Of a DNA stretch of 64,000 nt, positions 51,456-62,842 are shown piece by piece. Position numbers and translations under genes: made by a program. The notes under the pieces are model-generated. The model saw nothing but the letters and a program-made list of their open reading frames with translations. It had not been told where the DNA came from and searched no databases. Numbering within the stretch: position 1 is the first letter of the stretch; each line of letters begins with the position of its first letter. Location: positions 20,847,001 to 20,911,000 of the forward strand of contig CM076271.1 in NCBI GenBank assembly GCA_038380795.1. Reading direction: 5' to 3'. The stretch is from Pyrocephalus nanus. Lineage: Eukaryota > Chordata > Aves > Passeriformes > Tyrannidae.

Positions 51456-52589
51456 CAGCAATCCCAAACCCAACACAGCTCTGCTAACACCCAGTGTGAC
51501 ACCCCACAACACAAACCAAAACCCACACCCCTTCCCCAGCAATCCCAAACCCAACACAGCTCTGCTAACACCCAGTGTGACACCCCACAATCCAAACTGA
51601 AACCCACACCCCTTCCCCAGCAATCCCAAACCCAACACAGCTCTGCTAACACCCAGTGTGACACCCCACAACCCAAACTGAAACCCACACCCCTTCCCCA
51701 GCAATCCCAAACCCAACACAGCTCTGCTAACACCCAGTGTGACACCCCACAACCCAAACCAAAACCCACACCCCTTCCCCAGCAATCCCAAACCCAACAC
51801 AGCTCTGCTAACGCCCAGTGTGACACCCCACAACCCAAACTGAAACCCACACCCCTTCCCCAGCAATCCCAAACCCAACACAGCTCTGCTAACGCCCAGT
51901 GTGACACCCCACAACCCAAACCAAAACCCACACCCCTTCCCCAGCAATCCCAAACCCAACACAGCTCTGCTAACGCCCAGTGTGACACCCCACAACCCAA
52001 ACTGAAACCCACACCCCTTCCCCAGCAATCCCAAACCCAACACAGCTCTGCTAACACCCAGTGTGACACCCCACAATCCAAACTGAAACCCACACCCCTT
52101 CCCCAGCAATCCCAAACCCAACACAGCTCTGCTAACACCCAGTGTGACACCCCACAACACAAACCAAAACCCACACCCCTTCCCCAGCAATCCCAAACCC
52201 AACACAGCTCTGCTAACACCCAGTGTGACACCCCACAATCCAAACTGAAACCCACACCCCTTCCCCAGCAATCCCAAACCCAACACAGCTCTGCTAACAC
52301 CCAGTGTGACACCCCACAACCCAAACCAAAACCCACACCCCTTCCCCAGCAATCCCAAACCCAACACAGCTCTGCTAACGCCCAGTGTGACACCCCACAA
52401 CCCAAACTGAAACCCACACCCCTTCCCCAGCAATCCCAAACCCAACACAGCTCTGCTAACACCCAGTGTGACACCCCACAACCCAAACCAAAACCCACAC
52501 CCCTTCCCCAGCAATCCCAAACCCAACACAGCTCTGCTAACGCCCAGTGTGACACCCCACAACACAAACTGAAACCCACACCCCTTCCC
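51456..52589. repeat. 81-bp minisatellite, exactly 14 copies, in intron 1
   Basis: Starts at 51456 and every 81 bp thereafter to 52589 (core CAGCAATCCCAAACCCAACA). Units differ at three places: ACACCC or ACGCCC; CAACAC, CAATCC or CAACCC; CCAAAA or CTGAAA. The variant order repeats in part, since copies 1-2 and 9-10 share the same pair. The unit is 27 codons long, so frames stay open on both strands. Confidence 0.98.
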
Positions 52590-54366
52590 CAGCAACCTTC
52601 TGGTCAGCAGCACCAGCATAAGCTGCATCCGTCCTGTTCATCGTAGGGCGATTCACAGGCCTGGAATTCCAACTTTAAACTGAATGCTAATTACGTTTCC
52701 CATCAGCTTCAGTGGAGCTGGGATTTCATCCTCTGGCAGTAAATGGGCTGGTAAGACAATTCTGTTCCCGAGCACTTATTCTGCAAGTCTCCCCCTCTTC
52801 CAGTAACTCCTGGCTCCAATACTTCTTACCCCAAGTGCTGGTAAGGGCCAAGCTCCTCAGCTGGCATCAGCTATAGCAGAAGGACAGTGGGACCCGCTGC
52901 AGAGTTCATGGATGGGCAATGCATGTCAAGTGTAGGATGGGTTATTAAATAAACCAAAGTCTGTGTGGGCAAACACCAGTGGAAAATCCTGGATAGTTGA
53001 CTCCTGAAGGTGTGGAGCCCGAATTGACCCGTGAGAGGCCACAGGAGCCAGGTGTGCTCCAGCACAGGGACCCTGAAGCCCTGGGGATGGGTGACAGCAG
53101 AGCCAGCTCAGAGCCCTGCACAGCCCAGCCCCAGCAGCTGCAGATCACAGATCACAGCCAGCACCCTCCTCCCCCTCCTCCTCACGCTGCCCCCTCCCCA
53201 GTGCCCTCCCCAGGGCCCAGCCAGGCCAGAGCCAGGCTCTGGCTGCTCAGACAGGCACAGACAAAAGCAGAGGTTTCTCTAGCAACGGGCGGGGATGAAA
53301 GCTGTCAGACATCCTGCTTCTCTGTCCTGCTTCTCCTCGGCTGGCAGGGAGCAGGACCAAGCCCTGCAGCCAAGTCCTGAGCCTGGGGGTCTGGCTGCAG
53401 CCCACCTACCTCCCCAGCCAGGGTGGCTGCTCTGAGATGCCAAATTATCCCTCCAGGAGAAGAGTGGTGGATCCTCCCACTGGACAGCCTGGGACAGGCG
53501 CTCCTCGAGCATATGCTTCACCCCCCTGATTTGTGACAAGTGAGAAAATATGCTTGGCAACAAAAGCCATTATTTTCCTCACAATTGGGATTAGAACCAA
53601 TAGTTTATTGCAAATATAGCACAGCAAGCTGGACTCAGGGAGGATCCAATTCTTCTACAAATACAGAATACACTAAAAAGGCCATTTGACTCCCACTTGC
53701 TTTTATTCCCACTTCAGACTATCCATGTGCTGCCTTCCCTAAAAGCCCAGCTCTCTTCACCGTGGAATTACCTCAGGTTTATTTTCTAGTGCTTTTTCAT
53801 CCCGTGTTTCACCAGCACACACCATTTCCCTCGGGAGAACCCTCACACACACAGAGCTAACCCACCTGAAGCATGGATCCATCACCAAATGCCAGCGGGC
53901 TATTCCAGGCAGGCACTGCCAGCACAGCCCCAAGAGTCACTGGAACCCCCCTGTGATCCCAGGGAGCTGGGCTCAGCCCCCTTGGACAGGGATGCTGGCA
54001 GGGCAGATCCTCGAGAGCCCACACAGCACAGTGTTCACAGGATGCCCCTTTCCCGGCACCTCCATCCACAGCCACTTCCACATGCCAGTGTGGTCCAGCA
54101 GCAGTGGCAGGAAGAAGGGATGGTGCTGCCAGAGGAGCATCCACCTTGAGAGGGCTGAATGCAGGCCAAGGCTCTGTCAGGTCCAGGCAGTGACACTATC
54201 AGGCTGGAACAGCCAAGGAGCTGCAGGGACCACGGCCTGGAGCATCCGCAGCCAGAGCTGCCAGCAGCGCATCCTTCCCCCCTGCAGCTCCCAGGGAGCC
54301 AGGGGAGAGAAGCTGCAGGGAAGGCACAGAGCAAACAGCCCAAAGCAAGCCAAAAAGACTCCCCCC

Positions 54367-54391
54367 TCCTTCCTTCCTTCCTTCCTTCCTT
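54367..54391. repeat. (TTCC)n microsatellite
   Basis: About six TTCC/CCTT units in intron 1. Confidence 0.95.
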
Positions 54392-56639
54392 CTGTGTCAT
54401 TAGTAACATCCCTGCCTAGACAAAGACAAGAGATATGGCTCCTGGTAAAACAAAGAACAAGACAAGCTTTTTATCTGAAACAAGACGTTCCAGGTTCAAG
54501 AAAAAAAATAAAAAAGAGAAAGGAAAACACTTCTCTCTAGTCTGAAAACAACTCCTGTGGCACTGGCATTTTTCATACAGTTTTTTTCATGTGTGCCTTC
54601 AATCCCCAGCCCACTCTAGCACAGTGGCACTCCCCCTGCACAGCCCCCCAGCTCTGCCTGTACCCACACCAAACACTCACACTGGCACTCGCTGGGCTGT
54701 GAGGAAACACCTTCATCTGCAACTACTGAAAAGGGAAGTGAAAGTGTAAGAAATTAAATCTTGAACCCAGTGACTTCTTCCCAGGGCAGGGCACAGAAAT
54801 GTCGGGGCATTTGGGGGCAGCATCCCCCAGGCCACGGGTTTGGAAGCCCCAGCTCGCAGCTCAGGGGTCAGGAAAACAGCACATTCTTGTCTAACCAAGG
54901 TGGTTTTGGGACCCTGCCCAACCCCCTGCTTGCTCACCCCTCATTCCTGGGGGGCACAGCAAGATCCTGAGGGTTCCTGCAAGTCTGGACCAAGCATCCT
55001 GGTGCAGGATGGGCTCCCTCACATGCATCCAAGGAAAGAGTGGCCAAGCCATGAAGAAAATCTCCATTTCTATAGGGGTACTTGCATAAACAGAGTGAAA
55101 CAAGGCTTCGTTCCCCTGGAATTAACCGGAACAACAGAGCAGAACTGAGCGGCTGTGCCAGCACTCAAGGGAGCAGTGGGGGGGTGCCCAAAGACAGGCA
55201 CCCCATCAGAGCCAGCTACAACACCCAAACACCCACTCTGCCATCAGTCAGCCCCACGTGTGCCATCGGTTCCACGAGGGGCAGTGCCACCCTGGCCGTG
55301 TCCCTCCTGCCAGAGCTGCCCGCTCCTGCCGGCACAGACAGAGACACAGCTGGGTCACACCAACCACAGCCACAGCCTGGGCTCTGCTCCTGCTCCCTCC
55401 TGCCACCTACACATCTTCTTTCTAACAAGACATCCCCAAACCCCACCTCACTCACAGCAAAGAGCAAGGTAAATAAGGCGGTTCAGTGTTTCCCGCTGCC
55501 TTGGCCCAGATGGGCACACATGGGGTGAACAGGGCCATCAGAAATGGCCCTCATAAGGCTTTCTGCATTCCATGGTCAGCCCACCATGGCAGTGGCTACA
55601 GGAATCACCTCTGAATCACCTCCATGAGCATCCCCTCTGAGGCCCCAGCGTGTGGGCAGAAATGGGTTGATAACGGCTTTCCAACCATCTGCGAGGAGCG
55701 TAAATCCCACACTGCATTCCTGAAACAGCATCCTTCTGCAATCCCAGCAGAGCAGGGGCCTCCTGACCCTCTGGGAACTTGGCCAAACACACGGAAGCTG
55801 AGACCAAGGCAGCAAGTGTTATCCTTTCCACGAGATCTGCCGGCTCCTATATCCCAGTAGGAACAAGCCCCAGCCCAAGGCCCGGTCAGAAGGGTTTGAT
55901 GATATGTTCCTGCTCTCCCTGTGGAAGAAGCTGATGGCTCTGCACAGGGACATTCAGCAGCTTCCTGTAAAGCAATCCAAGCCAAAGAGTCCAGTGCTGT
56001 GACACTCCAGCTCTCCTGAGCAGTGGGCCCTGAACATGGAACGTCACCAGAGGAAAAAGAGCTGGCAGCAAAGCCAGCCCCTTCCCCCCAGGGCTCTGAA
56101 GGAACCACTGTGAGAACCTGGGCAGACCAGAGCAGACCAGCACAGTGGTCTAGAGAAACGTCCAGAGCTGGAGGAACCACCAGGTGCTGCTAGTGGCCAC
56201 CTCACTCCCACTCCCCCTCTCCGAGGCACAGGGTCCGTGCTGGCGCTCCTGGCAGGAAGCAGCAGAGTGAGAAGGGGACAGACAGGGAGGTGGATGCTGG
56301 AGCAGCAGAGATGTTCCACCTCCTCTCCTCCAGCAGCACGAGGCACAACCTCCCTGCATGGAGGACTCAAGCCACAAGAAGACATGCAGCTACCCAGGAG
56401 CACAAGACATGACCCAACAGAGAAGACCTTCCACGGAGCACGTCTGAACCCCCGTGGGTCAGAACACCTGATCCCGAGATCCATAGCAATGCCTCACTGT
56501 GAAAACAGGAGAAATCCTTCCCCACCATCCCTTTCTGCTTTTTAACTGAAGCACAGACACTCACCCTGCAGCACCCAGAACTTCTCAGGAAACCACTGCA
56601 GCAGGGGCTACAGGTTAGGCCAGATTTAAAACACTGGTA

Positions 56640-56950
56640 AACTTCTCCCCCCCTCATTTTTTCAAACCAAAATTCAAAATGCAAATGAAAAAGAGTTGTA
56701 AAGTTTTGAAAATAAAGCAACTGAGTCATTTTTTTTGCTTTTATACTTTCAGAACATAAGTTAGTAGGGCATTATTTGTGAGAAAAGCAGAACATGCCCG
56801 ATCAGATGATCAGTTAGAGCCACCGCAGCTATTTCCATTTGACTGTTCACCGGCACGTCAGAGAGGGGAATTCCATCCCACTAAAAATTTCTGGGTCACA
56901 AAACACCTTCCTAGATGACAAATAAGCCTCCAGCCACCAAATAATGAAAG
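56640..56950. promoter_or_regulatory. candidate enhancer block with octamer and AP-1 motifs in intron 1
   Basis: AT-rich, repeat-poor block with a perfect octamer ATGCAAAT (near 56678), a perfect AP-1 site TGAGTCA (near 56722), a GATCAGATGATCAG inverted repeat and a CACGTCA half-site. Suggestive of a regulatory element; no conservation or activity data. Confidence 0.3.
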
Positions 56951-58113
56951 ATCAAAAGCAGCTGCTAAGACAGCAGAGGCTCCTGCTGTACAGACTGTGC
57001 ACACACCAGGTAGGTCCCAGGAAACCTCTCAGATTGTTAGTCCTGGTCTAAGCAGACAAAATGCTTATGAGAACACTGAACTGGGCTTAAGGCTTTGGGA
57101 ATGTCCACCAGCAGCCCCTCACACACTGCAGAGGGCAAAGGAAGATGAGAACATCTCCTCAGTGTCTGAGAACAAAGATCACAGCCGAGATGGCAACAAT
57201 GAAGCCTTAAAACATAAAAATAAACTGGGCAAGCACAAGAACAAGGTGGTAAAGCTCTGCCACCACAAGGCACAGCAGCAGCAGATCCCATCTGCTGCTC
57301 CTCACACAGCCCCCTTCCCTCTCCTGTCCCTGCACACGACAGCAAAGTGGTGGCATTTGTTATAGACCTTGGCACTCCAAATCCACAGGAGTTCCTGACA
57401 GCAGATTTCCCATAAAAACTGACCCTGGACAGAGATCTGGAAGCAGCCAGGCTGGCTAATGAGGAGACAGCAGGGAGCAAGTGTTCTGCATGGAGCACAG
57501 CACCCAGTAATGTCCTGCAGGCAGCACTGCCAGGCTGACAGCTCTGCCCTGCAGGGCAGCCCACACTCCTGGGGCACAGGGAAACCAAAAAACAACCAAA
57601 GAAACCTAAACCGTGTTTATTCTTAACTTCATCCGAGCATCAAGGCCAAAATTTCCATGGATCAAGACTGTCTGAGAACAGATATAATGGTGTGTTGCAA
57701 TTATGTTCAATTTAAGAACAGAAACAGCTCTTCAAACCACACACCATGAGTGCCAGACAGGAGGAGAGAGCTGGCAGGGAGCACCCGGACTGGGCACCCA
57801 CAGGAATGCCAACAGCAGCTTCCCTGGCCTGGGAACACCGACTGCAGCCAAGCACCCCTCCAGGTGCTCTCAGCATGGAACCCAGTGCTGTCCAGGGATG
57901 CTGGGTCCTTCCTCTTGCAGGCAAATCTGCTTGCAGGAGAAATCTCCACTCCACAGAGGAACGGCTGCTGTGCCATGGGAGCAGGCTGGAAAGCAGGAGG
58001 GGTGCCAGGAGCACTGCAGCTCACACTACCTGCCTGCCACGCTTAATCACACACAAAAATCAAAAATCTCCCTCCATAAGGTTCACTGACTACAAAAATT
58101 AGCAAAGGGAAAT

Positions 58114-58117
<4 letters not shown>

Positions 58118-58151
<34 letters not shown>
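58118..58151. repeat. 34-bp A-run
   Basis: Uninterrupted run of about 34 A on plus (T on the transcript). It may be a microsatellite or the tail of a decayed retrocopy. I cannot recognise the sequence 5' of it (ending AAGGGAAATTATT) as any gene. Its exact length is unreliable in assemblies. Confidence 0.9.
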
Positions 58152-58155
<4 letters not shown>

Positions 58156-60109
58156 TGAACTCCAGAGTCAAAATATCTTTTCCCAATAAGAAAAATTCAA
58201 GTGTGGACCAAAACTCACTCAGATAAATCCATAAGCACACAGGTCCTCAAGTGAATGTATTGCAAATTTTTTCCATGGGGCGTCAGCCGCTCTCCCGCTG
58301 TCTCCAGGCCAGCCCCTAATGAATTCAATGTGCTGGTGACTGCACTGCTTTCTGAAGAACTTGGCAAGATGTTCAGCATTATTAGAGAAGAGAGGAAAAA
58401 CAGCAGAATTTATTCATTTAATATTCCAATAACTGAAGAAACATCCCAATCCCATTGAGATTACTATGGACACATCCAGCAGAGGCAAGGTGATGGTACA
58501 GGAAGGACTGATGGGAAGAATGGCCAAGTTCACACATCTGAATCCAAACTTCCCGTTGGAAATATTGCAAAAATGTGACATAATCCACCTAAAACCATCA
58601 TCAGGAGTAGTTCAGAATCACTCCAGTGTTGCTGAAGGCAGAATCCAGCCCAAAGGAACTGCAGCAAGAACACATTTAACCAGTCTCTTAAAATACACCT
58701 GTTTTTTATAGCCATCCTTGAGCAGTGTGGAACATCTGTCAGCAGAGAGGTAGCTGATGGCTTGGAAATGGGCGAGGGCAAGGGGGAACCACAGGAGAAG
58801 CAAAGTGAGCCCCGGCATGCGGATGTGGAGCAGAGCCAGGGGCTCTCCCTGGGACGGGAGCGATTCCCCAGGGCCAGCAGGCAGCTGGCCAGCCTCGCTT
58901 GCAGGCACAGGGGACAGGGCCTGTCCTGCCCAAAATAAACCCCTGCCCAGCAGAGGGAACCTGCCCCACCACGGCACTCCAGCACAGCTCTGCCCTATCC
59001 AGCCGTGGTACCTGAGCCCTCTCAGGCCAGCCCGGGGTAACTCCCCGGCACTTGGCACAGGGGCTGGTTTGTTTTACTCTGCACCACACAGAAAGCAGGC
59101 AAAGTAACCCTAAGGTGTTCTTTCCACCTCTCTCTGGAAGGAGAAGCATGTGTGCAGCTGGAGCCCACAGCAGGTATTTACCCACGTTCTTGTCAGACAC
59201 CAGAGAAGCGGCTGACCCTCACTTTCAAGCTGTGGTTTACCACAGGAATTGCCGTCAGGACCGAACAGGCTTAGGGGGCTAAATTTAGGCAGCAGAAATG
59301 CACATTTTCCTATTTTTTCCTGCTTTGCACAGAGCTCTGCCAGCAGCACGGCCAGTGTTGCTCGGCCATGGGCAGCACAGCTCATACCCAGGGATGGCCC
59401 CAGGTTGGTTTTGTTGTTTGTGGTTTATTTTCTTTTTCTTTGGTTTGGGATTTTTGGTGTTATTTTAAAGAAGCCAAACTTCTAAGAGGTCCATCCCAAG
59501 CATCCAGAAGTCCCTGGCCATCCTCTACTGCCCATGTCTTTTGGGGATCCCTGCCTCCACCAGGCCCTTGTGCCACAGCCAGCAGCTCTACCCGAGCGAG
59601 CTCTGTCCCCAACCAACTGCTTCCTAAGCAGGAACAGGAGAAGAACAGGGAAAAGCGGAACAGCTGGCTTCCTCAGGCGTGTGCCTCCTCTGGCTCTGCA
59701 TGTTTGGAATACAAGGGATGCAAGAAATCTGTAAGAACTGGTTAAAGCATTAAAAAGGAAGAGCCAAACAGATCTGCTGCATTTGTTCAAGATTTAAGAA
59801 GAGCAAAGGAAGCCTCACAAAAACAGATGGAGGCTTTTCCCCCAGAGAAAACAGCTCTTCTGGCTGCCCTCCTGCACAGCCGGCATCAGCTCCAGCGCCT
59901 TCACATGCCCACTCCCCAGCAGAGAAACTCAGTACATGGGGGGTGCTGGGATGGGCTGGAGAAAGTCTTTTATGCACTGAATGCTCAAAAATGATGTAAG
60001 CAGAGCTCAGGGCTTGGGGCTATTTAGATGCAAAGGAGAATGTATTCAAACTGGGAAAGAAAGAGCTGTACAAGAATGTGAATCCCGCCCTGAGCCACTG
60101 AGATGGAAT

Positions 60110-60430
60110 AAAGGAGAAGATCATTAAGCGGTTCACTCCAGCACCTCACATTGCTTAATCCTGGCATGGAAAGATTTCACAGATCATTAAGAGAGCAGAG
60201 CTTTGCAAACAGTTCCTACAGCCCCGGTATCCTCACAAGCTCCCCAACCTCTGTACAGCCCTAACAGGATCAAATATTATAACACAAGTCAGATCAGATT
60301 ATCCAGCAGAGGCTTCTAGCCTGAAAAATCTGTGCATTCATGGATCCACTGAACCAATTCTCTTCCAGGGTAATGCTTTACATGCATTAAAAATATAGGA
60401 TAATTCCTTAAAGAACTTTTCATCTTATGT
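60110..60430. promoter_or_regulatory. candidate regulatory block in intron 1
   Basis: AT-rich and repeat-poor, with GATCATTAAGCGGTTC and AGATCATTAAGAGAG (partly repeated GATCATTAAG), GCTTAATCCTGG (OTX/PITX-type TAATCC) and ATGCATTAAAAATATAGG. Proposed on composition and motifs only. Confidence 0.22.
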
Positions 60431-62646
60431 CTCAAAGCATCCTGTAAATGGTAATCATATAAGCCTCAACATCTTCAAGAAAGAAGGAAGGATTACCAGC
60501 CTAATTTTACAGATGGGATAAAACAAGTCTTTCCTTGGACATCTCTGCCATTGCTCTTTCTCCCACCGTGCCATTCTGCAGCAGAGACAAGCATGAACTT
60601 CGCTCCAAAGCCAAACTGCTCCCAGTCTGAGAGGGACAGAGAGAAGAGGAGGAAAAATGAATTGCAAAAGAGCAGAATCAAATTTAGGAGCCTGTAGGAA
60701 TCAACAAGACCAACAGCAGCAGTTGCCCAACTTCTTGTATTTGCTTGATTTAATAATATCCCAAAAATATCCCAGGCAGCAAGCTCCCTGAAGCCTGTAC
60801 CCGGCCTGGAGGTGCCCCAGCAGTGCCAGCTCCATCTGTGCCTCCAGACCAACACCTCCTGTGCATCTCCACGGCCTGATCTCGCTTCCCTTGGAGCATG
60901 TCCTCCTCACCCAGCAATAATGCTCTCCCACGTCCTCTTGGCTAACTATTCTCCACTGTGCCTTTGCAATTCCAGCACAGAGGACTTGGCTGAGGGCAAG
61001 GGCAGGTGCTCTGCTCGCTGCCTTCATCAGCACCAGCCAGGAAAGCCTCAGCTGCTGCCAGGAAATCAGCAGTGCTGCTTCCTCCAGAGCCCCTGCCTCA
61101 GAGGGCAGCAAAAGTCGCCTGGCACTGCTCTTCACTCCTTCTTTCCCAGAAAAAGCACAATATTGGAACAGCAAGGGAAAGCTGTGCTGTGACTGATGAA
61201 AGCACCCCATCAGTCACCGGATCCATCGAGCCTGCAGAGAGCCAGCACAAAGATAGGGAGGAATTTCACCTTCCCAAGAACCAGCATGACCCTCCCCAAC
61301 AGCTGCAAATCCAGCCTCAAACTACACTAGCAGTTTTGGGGTGTTTTAGGGTGAAGAAAGACCTGCAGAATCTCACTATCATACTACAGAAGGACCACGT
61401 GGGCATTCAGAAGGTAACGAATGTGCAATAGAGAATCCAACAGCTGTGGGGAGACAATCTCCAAAGGGATCTCCACAGCAGACAGGATCCAGATGAATAC
61501 TTCACAACCTCCTCCTGAATTCATCATCTACTACTGACCTGGAGCAAGTTCCAGGCTGCAGACAGCTCAACTTGAGCTAATAACGTGTTCCGTGTTGGGA
61601 TCGCTGGGCTGTGCCACCCACAAAGCAGAGATAATTACCCTTGCTTGCTTCACTTCTGTGAGAGTCATCACATCCTCCGGACCAAGTTATTGCATTCCTG
61701 CCTTCAAAGGAGGGGAAATCAGCATAAAGCACATTGTCTACTCTCACAATCTTCCCCAGCATCCCAGGCTTCATTTATTTCATTTGTATGTGGGCGCAGA
61801 ACCAGATGGTTATAGATAAACAATACCAATGAAAACACAGAAATAGCCCAGTGTAGTACAAGAGTGTTAAATTCCCACCCAGAATCAGAAAAGGTTTAAA
61901 GGTACTTGGGCAGCTCCAGGGGAAGCAAGTCAGCAGGCAAACACAATCCACGTACACCAGTGTGCGTGGATTTTTCCTGAAGCACCATCAGGGCAGAAAG
62001 GCCTCCCACAGCTACAGCTCTGGCTAAAATCAGCTGTCACTGCAGGTGACAGAAAATAATCCCTCAAGTATTTCAGCTGATTCCCTTGGTATGCACAGAG
62101 CCAGAACTGCTGCAGTGCTCTCCCTGCAGGACTCTCCTGCCATGCTCGCCTTGTGTCACATGTGCAGAGAGGACAAGAGCTGCATGTAAGCATCCCACCA
62201 TTCCTCCTGTCAAGGCACTACTTAAAAAATAAAATCCCTTCCTTCTCTTCTGCTCACACTCTAACGTGCAGAATTCTCCAGTTCTTTGAATTCACATCCC
62301 TTCACATAAGACAAAAATATGGGGCTTTTGGGTTGGCTGAGGTACCAGCCAGACCCACCTCAGCTGCCCACAGGCATTGGGTGAGGAGGCACCACAGGAC
62401 ATCCTGGGGCAGCCTGTGCCTCTAGTGAGATTTTGTACCTGGGTTTGAACCTCAGGCTATGGACACACCTCTGCCTCTGCTGGACAGCACTGCTGCCACA
62501 CTCCCCTGACCTCACCCGAGCCCCTGAGACCACACCTTGCAACTGCACCCCATCAGAACTCCCCCATTAACCACGAGCAGTGGCTTCACTCCAGCTGTGG
62601 GCTGTCAGCAGGGATGCCTGCCCATGAACACCACGCTGATGCACGG

Positions 62647-62842
62647 CCACGAGCCCAGGGGCTGCCATCCACGAGCCCAGGGGCTGCCATCCACGAGCCC
62701 AGGGGCTGCCATCCACGAGCCCAGGGGCTGCCATCCACGAGCCCAGGGGCTGCCATCCACGAGCCCAGGGGCTGCCATCCACGAGCCCACGGGCTGCCAT
62801 CCACGAGCCCAGGGGCTGCTGTCTACGAGCCCAGGGGCTGCT
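62647..62842. repeat. 22-bp minisatellite, about 9 copies, in intron 1
   Basis: The unit contains ACGAGCCCAGGGGCTGCCAT. The last copies change to CTGTCTACGAG and GCTGCTGT. Both strands are open and give false short proteins. Confidence 0.96.

Noticed and set aside
47486..52589. CRISPR-like arrays
   Set aside because: Units are directly adjacent with no unique spacers, and the window is vertebrate nuclear DNA.
51294..52646. 384-444-aa frames on both strands from the 81-bp repeat
   Set aside because: Unit length divisible by three keeps frames open; no start context, splice support or similarity.
58030..58151. Processed pseudogene or SINE ending in the A-run
   Set aside because: The 100 bp before the A-run resemble no gene or SINE that I know, and no target-site duplication was visible.
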